Below are positions 5,378 through 5,515 of a DNA stretch of 5,515 nucleotides, piece after piece. Location: contig JAYOIK010000145.1 of assembly GCA_038118725.1 (NCBI GenBank), positions 1-5,515 on the forward strand, given 5' to 3'. The position numbers were made by a program, and so were the translations under genes. The notes beneath the pieces were generated by a model. It was given only the letters and a program-made list of their open reading frames with translations, was not told the origin of the DNA and ran no database searches. How positions within the stretch are numbered: position 1 is the stretch's first letter; each line of letters begins with the position of its first letter. This DNA is from JADHLJ01 sp038118725 (GTDB lineage: Bacteria; Pseudomonadota; Alphaproteobacteria; Thalassobaculales; Thalassobaculaceae).

Positions 5378-5515
5378 GTGGCTGCGCGCGCGACCCTGTC
5401 GCCTTGGCGATTTCCGCGCGTTTCGTTTGGGCCATAACAGGCCCTTCGCCGGAGATATCAGCGGCGCGGCGGCTTGTCCAGATATAGCGCTGGCGGTCCG
5501 GACGCATTATGGCTA

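Overview
The window reads as an ordinary, GC-rich bacterial chromosome segment, most likely from an alphaproteobacterium and possibly Rhodospirillales-like. This rests on three things: high GC throughout; a small CHCC zinc-finger gene of the proteobacterial/mitochondrial NDUFS6 type; and a coaBC-dut-moeB cluster with an architecture familiar from that class. The lineage is an inference from gene content and protein style, not from a phylogeny.

Layout. The left edge carries the 5' 52 nt of a minus-strand tRNA-Arg (anticodon CCG), with a plausible promoter just upstream. Next on the minus strand is a putative lipoprotein alpha/beta hydrolase of the lysophospholipase/monoacylglycerol lipase type (1274 to 150). 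It is divergent from a plus-strand cluster: a 60-residue CHCC zinc-finger protein (1364-1546), bifunctional CoaBC (1635-2867), dUTPase (2871-3335) and a MoeB/ThiF/HesA adenylyltransferase (3346-4140). The last three lie 3 and 10 nt apart and almost certainly share one transcript; the zinc-finger gene is 88 nt upstream of coaBC and may or may not belong to it. The cluster ends in a 236-nt convergent intergenic region. This holds a compact potential three-way-junction fold right after the moeB stop and, about 125 nt further on, a good rho-independent terminator. Facing it on the minus strand is a D-2-hydroxyacid dehydrogenase of the glyoxylate/hydroxypyruvate reductase (D-glycerate dehydrogenase) type (5363 to 4377). 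The remaining bases, 5364-5515, are its upstream region.

How the genes relate. CoaBC makes 4'-phosphopantetheine for coenzyme A, Dut keeps uracil out of DNA and supplies dUMP for thymidylate, and MoeB activates a sulfur-carrier protein for molybdopterin (or thiamine) synthesis. They are unrelated biosynthetic and housekeeping steps that happen to be co-transcribed, not one pathway. All catalytic motifs that can be checked by eye are intact, and there is no sign of mobile elements, CRISPR, prophage or recent transfer. I see no new multi-gene system. The most unusual non-coding feature is the three-way-junction element at 4152-4198. The most informative protein-level detail is the basic coenzyme-selectivity loop in the dehydrogenase.
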